Source: Martinezella rhizogenes (GTDB lineage Bacteria; Pseudomonadota; Alphaproteobacteria; Rhizobiales; Rhizobiaceae). Taken from it: DNA of 64,000 nucleotides. The stretch lies in NCBI RefSeq assembly GCF_000799715.1, contig NZ_JUHG01000001.1, forward strand, positions 62,001-126,000. Reading direction: 5' to 3'. Positions 43,626-52,782 of this stretch are shown here, piece by piece (within the stretch, counting starts at the first letter, position 1; each line of letters starts with the position of its first letter). The notes under the pieces were generated by a model, which did no database searches, had not been told where the DNA came from, and saw nothing but the letters and a program-made list of their open reading frames with translations. The position numbers and the translations under genes were made by a program.

Positions 43626-45593
43626 TCAAACGCCGTAGCGTTCTCGCATGTCGGCGAAGATGGCGCGCATCTCTTCGCCGATCCCGTCATCCGATTCCCG
43701 TTGGTGGGACGCGACAGCATCGAAGATCCTGTGCTTCAGGAAAAAGCGCCAACCGACGGGGATTCCAGCGAGAAACGCTGTTAGCAAGGTGTAGCGTTCC
43801 TCCGTCCAGACCGCTTCGAAGACGATCCGCTCGGCAGAATAGGTGACGGGGTCGGCTCTGGATGGTCGGCGCGCCCGCAGCACTGCCGTCGCCTCGCGAT
43901 CGACCTCACCATTCGACAACACCACGCCATAGTCGCGACGCGCGCTTTCAAGCGAGACGGCGCCGCGACGCACGTCCTGGGCGACGCTTTCGACCGGCCG
44001 CTGGAATGGGTCGCCATAGCCGCCGGCCCCTGGGCCGACGACGCGGATCACGTCTCCCGGATTGCAATGCACGATGTCCGTATTGCCGAGTGAAATCTCG
44101 TCGTCCTTACCGGGGTTGCAGAGAAAGCGCGAAACCATGCCGGCATGGCCGCCATCGAGACCCCAGGAACCCATGATGGAACGATTGCGGTTGCGCGCCG
44201 TCACGACGGTTTCCGGCGCCGAGACCTGAAACTCCATCACCGCCGACAGGCCGCCGCGATAGCGGCCGGGTGCGCCGGTGTCGGTTTCCAGCCCGTAGCG
44301 CAGAAAGCGGATCGGCACCTCCGCTTCACTGATTTCGATCGGGGTGTTGCGCAGGAAGCCGGTGGCGCCGCCGGCGCCGTCACTTCCGTCGCTGAGCGGG
44401 GCTCCTCCGCCACCGCCGCCGACCGGGCCGATCGAGGCCATGACCGGCCGGCCGTTTCTGGCACTGGTCTTGATGTTCATGATGGCATTGCCGCCGGGGG
44501 ATGCGGCCGGCATCAGCTCGGGAAGAGCCCTGGCGAAGGCGCCGACCGTGACGATCTGGGTCATGGCGCAGGTGAGGGAACGCATGCCGACGGCGGCGGG
44601 ACGCTGGCAGTTGACGATACTGCCCTCTGGGAGCACCGCCCGCGCTGGCCGAAGCGTTCCGGCGTTGAGCAGGAGGGAGTTATCGAGCGTGTACAAGACA
44701 TAGGTGAGGCCGACCATCACCAGTGGATGACGCTCGCGGCCGCCGGTGGGCATGTTGAGCGACGACCCCAGTTGCGGATCGCTGCCGGTATAGTCGAGTT
44801 CGATCTCGTCATCGCGGATGCGCAGCGTCAGGGCCACCCGGCAGGGTTTGCCGCCGACCGAATCCTCGTCGGCGTAATCCGCGAAGAAATAGTCTCCATC
44901 GGGCACGCGCCGGAGAATGGCGCGCGTCTGCTCCTCGGCATAGTCGAGGATCTGGCCGACCCCGTCGATGAAATCCTCAAGGCCGAAGCGTGAGATGATT
45001 TCCTTTAGCTTGCGCTCGCCGATATTGACGGCGGCGATCTGGGCGTGGAGGTCGCCGATATTCTGGTCCGGCAGACGAACATTGGCGCGGATGGTGCGCA
45101 GCACGAAATCGTTCAGCGCGCCGTTCTCGACGAGCTTGACCGGCGGAATGCGCAAGCCTTCCTGCTCGATTTCGGTGAGCGAGCGCGACAGCGAGGCGGG
45201 GACGGCGCCGCCGACATCGGTGTTGTGGATATGGCCGACGACGAAGCAGGCGATCTCGCCGCCACGAAACGCCGGCTTCCAAATGTGGATATCGGGCGAA
45301 TGGGTCGCGACGAAGCCGTTATAGGGATCATTGGTGATGTAGATATCACCCTCGGCATAATCATCGAACATGGCAAGGAGCGGGCTGTAATCAATGCCGC
45401 TATACCAGGGTGCTCCGAACTGGCGCGGACTTGCAAAGGCAAGCCCCTCGCGCGTCACCACCTGACAGGAAAAATCCTCGGTTTCCTTGACGAAAGCGGA
45501 ATGCGCGGTACGCATCAGCGTGAACGCCATGGCGTCGGCGGCTGCCGCGCAGAAGTTGGCGAGCACCTTCAGATTTCTGCGATCGATCGCCAT
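43626..45593 (-). CDS. hyuB: Hydantoinase/oxoprolinase beta subunit (HyuB family)
   Basis: This 655-residue protein of the hydantoinase B/acetone carboxylase alpha family contains DYSPLLAMFDDYAEGDIYITNDP-type N-terminal sequence, HIHNTDVGG and the glycine-rich GPVGGGGGGAPLSDGSDGAG. The C-terminus has GDVIRVVGPGAGGYGDP. Together with HyuA it forms an ATP-dependent amidohydrolase that opens 5-oxoproline, N-methylhydantoin or a related cyclic amide. The ATG at 45593 lies one base after the hyuA stop, so the subunits are translationally coupled. Confidence 0.9.
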   Translation of the reverse strand: MAIDRRNLKVLANFCAAAADAMAFTLMRTAHSAFVKETEDFSCQVVTREGLAFASPRQFGAPWYSGIDYSPLLAMFDDYAEGDIYITNDPYNGFVATHSPDIHIWKPAFRGGEIACFVVGHIHNTDVGGAVPASLSRSLTEIEQEGLRIPPVKLVENGALNDFVLRTIRANVRLPDQNIGDLHAQIAAVNIGERKLKEIISRFGLEDFIDGVGQILDYAEEQTRAILRRVPDGDYFFADYADEDSVGGKPCRVALTLRIRDDEIELDYTGSDPQLGSSLNMPTGGRERHPLVMVGLTYVLYTLDNSLLLNAGTLRPARAVLPEGSIVNCQRPAAVGMRSLTCAMTQIVTVGAFARALPELMPAASPGGNAIMNIKTSARNGRPVMASIGPVGGGGGGAPLSDGSDGAGGATGFLRNTPIEISEAEVPIRFLRYGLETDTGAPGRYRGGLSAVMEFQVSAPETVVTARNRNRSIMGSWGLDGGHAGMVSRFLCNPGKDDEISLGNTDIVHCNPGDVIRVVGPGAGGYGDPFQRPVESVAQDVRRGAVSLESARRDYGVVLSNGEVDREATAVLRARRPSRADPVTYSAERIVFEAVWTEERYTLLTAFLAGIPVGWRFFLKHRIFDAVASHQRESDDGIGEEMRAIFADMRERYGV

Positions 45594-45594
45594 G

Positions 45595-47640
45595 TCAGGC
45601 CTCCACGCGGGTAATGACGAGATTGCCGAAGCTGTCGACATCGACGATGAAATCCGGCGGAACTACCGTCGTGGTATCGTCCTGGGCGATAATTACCGGC
45701 CCGGCCAGGCGATGACCCGCGCCAAGATCGCTGCGATGGTAGACGGCGGTCGTCGTCGGTCGGCCATCGAACCAGGCTTCGACCGAAAAACGCGGCCGGG
45801 CCGGTTGCAGGGCAGGGCTGAGTTGGGTCAGCAACGGTTTCGGCGTCGCGCCCGATATGGTCAGGCGAAGGTTGACCATCTGCACTGGCGCCGCCGATGC
45901 CGCATGGCCGAAAAGCCGTTCATGCTCCGCATGGAAGGCATTCGCGATGGCATCGGTATCGACCTCTTCGAGCCAATTGCCCTCCAGTGCGACTTCGATC
46001 TCGTAGGACTGGCCCTGATAGCGCATGTCGGCGAACACCCGGACGAGTGCCGGGCCGGAGAAGCCCTGCTTTTGCCGCAGCCAGTGCTCGGCTTCGGCTT
46101 TCAGTTCGCGATAGGGCGCAGCGACGCTTGCCATTGCCTCCGGTGTGACGTCGCAATAGACCGTGCGGATGAAGTCGTTCTTCAGGTCGGCGATCAGGCC
46201 GCCGAGCGCCGATACGACGCCGGGCGTCGGCGGAACCACCACGCCCTTCATGTCGAGTTCACGCGCCAGGAAGCAGGCGAGCATGGCGCCGGCACCGCCG
46301 AAGGCGAAAAGGTGGAATTCGCGCGGGTCTATCCCGAAGCGGGAAATCAAGCCGCTGACCTCGGCATACATGCCCGAGATGGAGATATCGATGATATCGC
46401 CCGCCGTCGCTTCGATCGTGCCGCCGAGCGTTGTCGCAAGCGGAGCGATCGCCGCGCGGGCGGCGGCGACATCGACCTGGACTGCCCCATAGCCGAGCGG
46501 CATGTGGCCGAGCAGGTTGCAGGCAGCCACTGCATCGGTGACCGTCGGCCTGGCGCCACCGCGCCCATAGCACGCGGGTCCCGGCGTCGAGCCGGCGCTG
46601 TAAGGTCCAACCTGGAGCATGCCCAAGGCATCCGCCCAGGCGATCGAGCCACCGCCCTGTCCAACCGAACTTACCGAGACCGAGGGAATGTGGATCTGGA
46701 AATCTCCGATCAGCTCGCCGACGCCATATTGCGGCAGGCCGTCGACGATGACGGCGACATCGGCGCTGGTGCCGCCAATGTCGAGGCTGAGGATGCGGTC
46801 GAAGCCACTTGCCTTGGCGAGGTACCCCGCGCCGATCACCCCGGATGCCGTTCCGGAGAGGATCATCTGCACGCAATCGTTCCGCGCCTGGTCGATGCCC
46901 ATCACGCCGCCATTGCTCTTGGTGATCAGGAGCGGGCAGGCAAGCCCCTCCTGTCGCAGAACGCTTTCGAAACGGTTGAGATAACGGGAAACGCGCGGCT
47001 GCACATAGCCGCTGATCACCGCCGTGATGGTGCGCTCATATTCGCGTATGATCGGCCAGGTTTGCGCGGAGGAGAAGACCGGCAAGTCCGGAGCGAACCT
47101 TTCGATCATCGCCTTGACGGCAAGTTCGTTCGCAGGGTTACGATAGGCATTGAGGAAGGCGATGACGATGCCCTTACAGCCGGCAGCTTCAGCCGCACGT
47201 ACGATCCTCTCGATGTCGTCTTTCTGGGGCGCGGTGACGATATCACCGGTCGCGATGGTTCGTTCGTCGATACCGAACACGCGGTCACGCGCAATCAACG
47301 GCTCGGGCCGCACCGAATAGAGATTGTGGATCTGCGGGATCTTCAGGCGTGCGATCTGCAGCACGTCCTCGAAATTGCGCGTGGTGAATAGCGCGAGGTC
47401 GTGGCCGTTGCGCTGGATGACCGTGTTGACGCCGACGGTCGTCCCATGGGTGAAATAGCTGACCTTGGCGGGGTCGAGGCCGTCGCGGGTCTTGAGCGTC
47501 GAAAGACCCGCGGTGATCTCCGCTCCCGGCTCGTCCGGACGGGAGAAGACCTTGAGCGTGGTGATACGCCCGTCGGCCTCGTCGAACACCGCAAAATCGG
47601 TGAAGGAGCCGCCGACGTCGACCCCGATGCGATAGCTCAT
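45595..47640 (-). CDS. hyuA: Hydantoinase/oxoprolinase alpha subunit (HyuA family)
   Basis: This 681-residue ATP-binding subunit starts with the actin-like phosphate motif RIGVDVGGSFTDFAVFD and continues with the hydantoinase A core. The core includes ILSLDIGGTSADVAVIVDG near residue 280, then GPGPACYGRGGARPTVTDA-like sequence and FGGAGAMLACFLARELDM. It provides the ATPase that drives ring opening by HyuB. The substrate class (5-oxoproline, N-methylhydantoin or other) cannot be fixed from sequence. A LysR-type dyad lies 77 bp upstream. Confidence 0.9.
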   Translation of the reverse strand: MSYRIGVDVGGSFTDFAVFDEADGRITTLKVFSRPDEPGAEITAGLSTLKTRDGLDPAKVSYFTHGTTVGVNTVIQRNGHDLALFTTRNFEDVLQIARLKIPQIHNLYSVRPEPLIARDRVFGIDERTIATGDIVTAPQKDDIERIVRAAEAAGCKGIVIAFLNAYRNPANELAVKAMIERFAPDLPVFSSAQTWPIIREYERTITAVISGYVQPRVSRYLNRFESVLRQEGLACPLLITKSNGGVMGIDQARNDCVQMILSGTASGVIGAGYLAKASGFDRILSLDIGGTSADVAVIVDGLPQYGVGELIGDFQIHIPSVSVSSVGQGGGSIAWADALGMLQVGPYSAGSTPGPACYGRGGARPTVTDAVAACNLLGHMPLGYGAVQVDVAAARAAIAPLATTLGGTIEATAGDIIDISISGMYAEVSGLISRFGIDPREFHLFAFGGAGAMLACFLARELDMKGVVVPPTPGVVSALGGLIADLKNDFIRTVYCDVTPEAMASVAAPYRELKAEAEHWLRQKQGFSGPALVRVFADMRYQGQSYEIEVALEGNWLEEVDTDAIANAFHAEHERLFGHAASAAPVQMVNLRLTISGATPKPLLTQLSPALQPARPRFSVEAWFDGRPTTTAVYHRSDLGAGHRLAGPVIIAQDDTTTVVPPDFIVDVDSFGNLVITRVEA

Positions 47641-47716
47641 GTGCTGCTTCCTTGTGCTGTCGCTACCCAGGATGGCGCAAGAGAGCCGTGACCGCCAAGA
47701 ACAAAAGGCATGGAAC

Positions 47717-47735
47717 CCATAACTCTTGGTTATGG
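47717..47735. promoter_or_regulatory. LysR-type dyad upstream of hyuA
   Basis: CCATAAC and GTTATGG flank a 5-bp spacer. The core ATAAC-N5-GTTAT is a classic T-N11-A LysR box. It lies in the 98-bp gap between the GNAT stop and the hyuA start, and its half-site also forms the dyad before the LysR gene at 43592-43610. Confidence 0.66.
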
Positions 47736-47738
47736 AGT

Positions 47739-48194
47739 TTAATCGCTTTTCCGGATGCTCATATAATATTCTGGATGCGGAACCGGCTCGAAGCCGGCTT
47801 TTGCATAGACCGCATGAGCGTCGCGTGTCGCCAGCATCCAGGAGCTCACGGTTTTCAGCTCTGGATGGGTGCGGATCGCCTGCGCGAGAAAGGTCGCGAG
47901 CCCTTGGCCGCGGTGTTCCGGCAAGGTGAAGACATCGCGCAGATAGGCGAAGACGGCGAGGTCGGTGACAACGCGGGCGAAGGTGGCAAGCTCGCCATTC
48001 GGCGCGTAGATCGCGACCGGCAGGGAGCCGGCGAGCGCCCGTTCGAAAAGGGCGCGCTCGAGGCCGCGCGCCCAGTAGGATTCTTCCGCAAGATAGTGAT
48101 GGATTCGATCGACATCGAGCCGAGCACGATCCGTGCTGAGCGTGTAGCCGTTATGTTCGGCCTCAAAGACCGGTAGGTCCGCAAGGCTCGTCAT
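47739..48194 (-). CDS. GNAT-family N-acetyltransferase
   Basis: This 151-residue single-domain GNAT has the acetyl-CoA loop FTLPEHRGQGLATFLAQ near residue 92 and ends with the ...YAKAGFEPVPHPEYYM strand. Its ATG overlaps the cupin stop by one base (TGATG), so the two are coupled. It sits in the run oxidoreductase-dehydrogenase-cupin-GNAT-hyuA-hyuB and may acetylate an amino product of that pathway. Confidence 0.9.
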   Translation of the reverse strand: MTSLADLPVFEAEHNGYTLSTDRARLDVDRIHHYLAEESYWARGLERALFERALAGSLPVAIYAPNGELATFARVVTDLAVFAYLRDVFTLPEHRGQGLATFLAQAIRTHPELKTVSSWMLATRDAHAVYAKAGFEPVPHPEYYMSIRKSD

Positions 48195-48547
48195 CAGGTC
48201 ACCGTCAGATAGATTTTGCGGACGGTTTCTATCGTCCGCCAGACGCCCTTGAAACCTGGCTTCATGACAAAGCTGTCGCCGGCGCGATAGGTAACCGGCG
48301 TGCCGCCTTCCTCGGTCAATTCGATGACGCCTTGAAGGATATGGCAGAACTCAAAAGTTTCGCCCTTGATCGAGCGGGTTTCGCCCGGTGTTGCTTCCCA
48401 GACACCCGTATTGATCATCCCGTCGCGGGTGTTGTCCTGCGCCCAGGTCTTGAAGGAGGGATCTCCCGAGATCAGCCGTTCCGGCATGGCCTTGGATTGT
48501 TTCGGCTCGAATGACGGCGTGGGGTCGATGGTTTTCAGCAGGGACAT
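48194..48547 (-). CDS. Cupin-domain protein
   Basis: This 117-residue protein has a single cupin barrel of the (S)-ureidoglycine/EutQ-like cupin_3 type. SIKGETFEFCHILQGVIEL near residue 60 is motif 1, and YRAGDSFVMKPGFKGVWR motif 2. The usual motif 1 metal ligands are partly replaced (FCH), so metal binding is uncertain. Such cupins often accompany amino acid or ureide catabolic operons, and it is coupled to the following GNAT gene. Confidence 0.88.
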   Translation of the reverse strand: MSLLKTIDPTPSFEPKQSKAMPERLISGDPSFKTWAQDNTRDGMINTGVWEATPGETRSIKGETFEFCHILQGVIELTEEGGTPVTYRAGDSFVMKPGFKGVWRTIETVRKIYLTVT

Positions 48548-48569
48548 GGGATTCCTTTCGCGATGATGT

Positions 48570-49493
48570 TCAGTAGCCGCGGCTGCGGTCGACAAGACCG
48601 ATCGGGTCAAGTCCGGCCTCGTGACGGCGAATATTGGCGATGACGGTGTTTGCGGCCGTTTCCGGCTGGGTGGCGCTGGCGACGTGCGGCGTCAGGATGA
48701 TCCTGGGATGGCGCCAGAGCGGGTGTTCGGCCGGTAGTGGCTCCGGATCGGTGACGTCGAGAACCGCACCACTGAGGTGGCCATTGTCGAGCGCATCGAT
48801 GAGCGCTGTCGCGTCGAGCTGCTGACCGCGACCGGCATGCACGAGGCCGGCGCCTTGCGGCAGGGCCTTGAAGAGATCGGCGTTCAGTATGCCGCGCGTT
48901 TCCGGCGTCAGCGGCAAGAGGCAGACGAGAATATCGACCTCCGCCAGGAACTCCGGCAATTGGTCCGTGCCGTGATAGCAGGCGACGCCTTCAACGGCAC
49001 GCGGCGAGCGGCTCCATCCGCGAAGCGGGAAGCCGAATGGGCGCAGGCGCTCGAGGACGGCAAGGCCGAGATTGCCGAGGCCGAGCACACCGATACACCG
49101 GTCGGGTGCCTGGCGGACCGGCCGGGAGGCCCAATTTTCCGACCTCTGCTGCTCAAGATAGCCCGGCAGGTCACGATGCAGCGCAAGGACGCCGAGCGTC
49201 ACATATTCCTGCATCATCCGGACGATGCCATCCTCGACCATGCGAACGAGTTTCACCTTCTCAGGCAACGTTGCAAGCGGAAACTGGTCGACGCCGGCGC
49301 CGATCGAGAACAGGATTTCCAGATTTTGATAGCGGTCGAGATCGGCCGGCGCCGTCCAGGTGATCAGATATTTGACCGTTTCCGGATCGACGTTGGCCGC
49401 ATCGGAGATGAAGGGGAGGGAGGGCAGTTCGCGCGCAAAGGCGGCGGCGAAGATCTTCGCCCGTTCCGCATCGGAATTGAATAGAAAAGCCAT
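48570..49493 (-). CDS. D-2-hydroxyacid dehydrogenase (GhrA-like)
   Basis: The protein has 307 residues with NAD(P)-binding motif [17 protein letters not shown] near residue 137. Catalytic Arg lies in [14 protein letters not shown], Glu in [14 protein letters not shown] and His in [12 protein letters not shown]. It reduces glyoxylate, hydroxypyruvate or another 2-oxo acid. The next gene, the cupin, begins 22 bp downstream, so it belongs to the hydantoinase-linked run. Confidence 0.92.
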   Translation of the reverse strand: MAFLFNSDAERAKIFAAAFARELPSLPFISDAANVDPETVKYLITWTAPADLDRYQNLEILFSIGAGVDQFPLATLPEKVKLVRMVEDGIVRMMQEYVTLGVLALHRDLPGYLEQQRSENWASRPVRQAPDRCIGVLGLGNLGLAVLERLRPFGFPLRGWSRSPRAVEGVACYHGTDQLPEFLAEVDILVCLLPLTPETRGILNADLFKALPQGAGLVHAGRGQQLDATALIDALDNGHLSGAVLDVTDPEPLPAEHPLWRHPRIILTPHVASATQPETAANTVIANIRRHEAGLDPIGLVDRSRGY

Positions 49494-49622
49494 GGGTTCT
49501 CTCGCGCTTGCTTTGCGTATGTTGCCGGGTTTGCAACGGCAGGATACGCCGAAGTGGGGCCGGTCGACCGCATGTCGATCCGATTTTCTCTATTCAGACG
49601 GTGCTGGCCACTCGAGCCGTCA

Positions 49623-50951
49623 TCACAGCATTCCAGGCTTTCCGAGGTCGGTACCGTCGATCATGCGTTCATAGCGGAATGGGGCGGGATTGACCGAGGG
49701 CTTGTCGCCGCGAATGAGATCGGCGGCAAGCACGCCGGCTCCAGGGCCGATCCCGAAACCGTGGCCGCTATAACCCGCCGAAACGAACAGGCCGGGCTGC
49801 GACGCAATAGCGGAAATCACCGGTATGGCATCCGGGGTGGAATCCACGATGCCGCCCCAGCTTTGCGCCGGGCGGATGCCGGCAAGGGCCGGATAGGTCG
49901 ATACCAGCCGGTCGATGCCGCGCTTGACGAGATGAGCGTCCGGCTGCGGATCGAGCGTGCGGATGCGTTCGAAGGGCGAGACACCATCCGCCTTCCAGCG
50001 AATGATTGCTTCCGGCCCCTCGAGGAATTGACGGCTGAGGGCAAAGGTCAGGCCCTTTCGCCTTATCTGAAATGTGCGCCAGAATTCGCGGGCCTGCAGC
50101 AGGCCGTAGGGCGTAATCTGCAACTGGCCGAGACCGCTCAGGCCGACGGTATAGCCGCCATCGAGCCGGCGGCGCATGGTTACCTCCTCCATCGCAATGC
50201 CACCTTCCGTCACGGCGGCCGCGGCGGTGGTGTAGAACGAGGTGGATTTGACGCTTGCCTGCAGGAAGCGAATGCCGTGATGCCTAAGGAACATGCCGCT
50301 CCAGGCGCCGCCGGCAACGAGGACGGCGGCGGCGCGGATACTGCCCTTTTCCGTAACGATACCGCTGACGCGTCCGGCTTCCGTTTCCAACTCGCGGGCC
50401 GCGCAATTCTGGAGGATGACGACACCGAGCCGCTGGGCGCCGCGCGCCAGGGCCGGTACGGCAAGCTCGGGTTCTGCTCGCCCGTCGGTCGGGGAATAGA
50501 CGCCACCGTTCCAGCGACGGCTGTTGCCGGGAAGCATCGCGGCGCATTCGTTCCCCGTCAGCATTCGCGTGTCGACACCGTAGCTTCTGGCGATGACACC
50601 CCATCGTTCCCAGGTGTCGATGCTGGCTTTCTGCGTAGACGCATAGATGAGACCGGTGCGACGAAAGCCGGTTTCCTCGCCGAGTTCCGAATTGAGGTTT
50701 TCCCATCGGCGCAGGGCAAGCTGCGCGAGCGGTAGTTCCCGCGGATCGCGGTTCTGCTGGCGGCACCAGCCCCAGTTGCGGCTCGATTGTTCACCGGCAA
50801 TCACGCCCTTTTCGATAAGGACGACGGACGTGCCGCGCCTGGCGAGTTCGTAAGCCGCCGCAACGCCGGCCATGCCGCCGCCGAGCACGATGACATCGGC
50901 CGATTTCGGAAGGTCCTGGTTACTGGTGACGCGGCCGACGGGAGGAGACAT
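49623..50951 (-). CDS. FAD-dependent amino acid/amine oxidoreductase (DAO family)
   Basis: This 442-residue paralogue of the enzyme at 24478-25803 shares EQSSRNWGWCRQQNRD, a GGVYSPTDG motif and C-terminal GYSGHGFGIGPGAG at the same spacing. VIVLGGGMAGVAAAYELARR near residue 20 binds FAD. It should oxidatively deaminate or demethylate an amino acid. It is probably first in the run leading to hyuAB, with a 129-bp gap to the hydroxyacid dehydrogenase. The tandem-GNAT gene is divergent. Confidence 0.9.
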   Translation of the reverse strand: MSPPVGRVTSNQDLPKSADVIVLGGGMAGVAAAYELARRGTSVVLIEKGVIAGEQSSRNWGWCRQQNRDPRELPLAQLALRRWENLNSELGEETGFRRTGLIYASTQKASIDTWERWGVIARSYGVDTRMLTGNECAAMLPGNSRRWNGGVYSPTDGRAEPELAVPALARGAQRLGVVILQNCAARELETEAGRVSGIVTEKGSIRAAAVLVAGGAWSGMFLRHHGIRFLQASVKSTSFYTTAAAAVTEGGIAMEEVTMRRRLDGGYTVGLSGLGQLQITPYGLLQAREFWRTFQIRRKGLTFALSRQFLEGPEAIIRWKADGVSPFERIRTLDPQPDAHLVKRGIDRLVSTYPALAGIRPAQSWGGIVDSTPDAIPVISAIASQPGLFVSAGYSGHGFGIGPGAGVLAADLIRGDKPSVNPAPFRYERMIDGTDLGKPGML

Positions 50952-51229
50952 CGATGGATCTCTGAAACAAGTGGAGGAAGCAGTATCTCTGGAGCGAGAG
51001 ACTTTCTCAAGAATAAGGCAGAGCCTGTCGTCTGCCTGCCGAAAGCTCGACGGCTTTGGTGGATTCTTCCAAATTTACCGGGATATCAAGCGTATTCTGT
51101 TGCGCGAGCGCCGTTACAACCGAAGCGAGGGCATCGTCGCCCGCGGAATTTCAAGAGTCTATTCATCCAATCGCCCGGCGTGCGTGCGGGGCTCATCGAG
51201 GAACGCGTTTGCCAGGAGGGGAGGCAGTC

Positions 51230-52129
51230 ATGGCAAGATCGAGGTCGATCCAACTGGATTCCTTCGAACTGACCATCGGTGAGATCAATGACGCCGATCT
51301 CGATGCCCTGCATGCGCTGTCCCTGTCGGTCGGCTGGCCGCATCGCGCCGAGGATTGGCAGATCGTTCGCGATATGGGGCGGGGCATCGTGGCGCATGAT
51401 GCCATTGGTCGCGTCCTGGGCTCGGCCATGTGGTTCGATTTCGCGCCCGACTTCGCGACCTTCGGCATGGTGATCACCTCTCCGAGATTACAGGCGCTCG
51501 GAACCGGCCGCTGGATGATGGAGCATGTCATCGCGCGGACCGGTTCGCGGGCGCTCGGCCTCAGCGCGACCCGTTCCGCCAAACGGCTCTATGACTCGCT
51601 TGGCTTCCAAACCGAGAGGATTGTCTATCAATGCAACGGCGAGGCGGTCTCTCCGCCCGTGGCGCCGTTACCGCCGGGCACGTTATTGCGATCGGTCGAT
51701 GAAACTGATCTCGCGGAGATCGCGGCTTTGGATCTGGCGGCCTATGGGGCGGATCGCACGCCCATTCTCGCGCGCCTTCTCAGCGTCTCGAAGGGTGTGG
51801 CACTCGTCCGGAGTGGCCGAATAATTGCTTTTTCGTTGTGCCGTCGCTTTGGGCGCGGTCATGTGATCGGCCCGGTGGTGGCGTCAAGCGACGAAGAGGC
51901 AATCGCCGTGACGCGTCCGCATATCGCGGATCATGCCGGCAGTTTCCTGCGGATTGACACCCGCCAGCAGAGCGGCACCTTCCCACGTTTCATCATGCAA
52001 TCGGGATTGTCGATCTACGATACCGTTACCAGCATGTCGCTGCGTCGCTCCTGGTTGCGCGGTGACGGCGGCCCGCCCCGCGACGGCTTGCCGCTGACCT
52101 ATGGATTGGCAAGCCAGGCGCTCGGATAG
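51230..52129 (+). CDS. Tandem GNAT-family N-acetyltransferase (paralogue)
   Basis: This 299-residue protein has a first GNAT domain with acetyl-CoA loop SPRLQALGTGRWMM (Q-x-x-G-x-G) near residue 90 and a C-terminal Acetyltransf_18-like half (LCRRFGRGHVIGPVVASS). It shares architecture and the ending LASQALG with the protein at 34192-35031. The ATG at 51230 follows AGGAGGGGAGG. Both paralogues sit beside amine or amino acid oxidising genes, suggesting parallel roles. Confidence 0.86.
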   Translation: MARSRSIQLDSFELTIGEINDADLDALHALSLSVGWPHRAEDWQIVRDMGRGIVAHDAIGRVLGSAMWFDFAPDFATFGMVITSPRLQALGTGRWMMEHVIARTGSRALGLSATRSAKRLYDSLGFQTERIVYQCNGEAVSPPVAPLPPGTLLRSVDETDLAEIAALDLAAYGADRTPILARLLSVSKGVALVRSGRIIAFSLCRRFGRGHVIGPVVASSDEEAIAVTRPHIADHAGSFLRIDTRQQSGTFPRFIMQSGLSIYDTVTSMSLRRSWLRGDGGPPRDGLPLTYGLASQALG

Positions 52130-52431
52130 CATTCACTCGCCGGGGCTTCGCCATCAGGACGATCCTCTCCCTTTCGCCGCGTGCCATGGAAGTGCGCGCG
52201 GCGAAGGCAAGGAAGCCGGAATGGCTGCGTCCGGACATGCCGATGAACCGAAAAATCCGGCTCTCGAACCGGATGGATTATAGCGACAAACTTCGGCACT
52301 TGTTTGCTAAGCATCCATGACTATATTGGCCGTGCGCTCGGCCGCGTCTGTTTAGGCCGAGATTGCTCATGGCTGCATAGCTGCCTTCACCCGGCATTTG
52401 GCTTGCCGGTGGACTTTGGAAGGAGAAATTC
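52130..52431. other. Intergenic region, nothing recognised
   Basis: About 300 bases separate the tandem-GNAT gene from the XRE gene. Short open frames here show no family signature, and no strong palindrome or RNA structure was seen. A promoter for the XRE gene should lie in its right half. Confidence 0.5.
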
Positions 52432-52677
52432 ATGTCCATTACCCCCAACAACCTCAATAGTTCGAAAGCTTCCGTGGTTCCTCATTCTGAAATCGGTACC
52501 GCCGTCAGGCGTTCCCGCGAGGCCATTGGCTATACGATCGCCGATCTGTCGGAGACCTGCGGCCTTACCCAAGACGAGATTTCCGAGATCGAGCTTGGTG
52601 CTGATGCAGATCCGGCAAAACTTCGGCGGCTCGCCGCTGCATTGCAGGTTGCGCCATCGACCTTTCTGGTCATGTGA
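52432..52677 (+). CDS. Small XRE-family helix-turn-helix protein
   Basis: This 81-residue DNA-binding protein consists of one HTH_XRE domain: EIGTAVRRSREAIGYTIADL, then CGLTQDEISEIELGADADPA and LAAALQVAPSTFLV. The preceding AAGGAGA gives a good ribosome site. Stand-alone XRE proteins of this size are common in rhizobia as regulators, or as antitoxin-like partners. No toxin gene is adjacent. Confidence 0.9.
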   Translation: MSITPNNLNSSKASVVPHSEIGTAVRRSREAIGYTIADLSETCGLTQDEISEIELGADADPAKLRRLAAALQVAPSTFLVM

Positions 52678-52683
52678 AGACGG

Positions 52684-52705
52684 GGCGCACCCGTTCGGGT
52701 GCGCC
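52684..52705 (+). terminator. Hairpin after the XRE gene
   Basis: GGCGCACCC pairs with GGGTGCGCC around a GTTC loop, starting 6 bases after the XRE stop. The 9-bp GC-rich stem lacks a T-run, so it is a terminator-like structure or transcript-stabilising hairpin. It also separates the XRE gene from the convergent IclR gene. Confidence 0.65.
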
Positions 52706-52782
52706 ACCCCACGATCGTTGCACGCTTTCCACAACTAGGCCATGTATTTCAAATGCCTGTAATTGGTGATTGAAATGCGTTG

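Noticed and set aside
45487..47391. 634-codon plus-strand open frame
   Set aside because: It lies opposite hyuA, whose actin-like ATPase motifs are unmistakable. The antisense translation is charged and low in recognisable structure.
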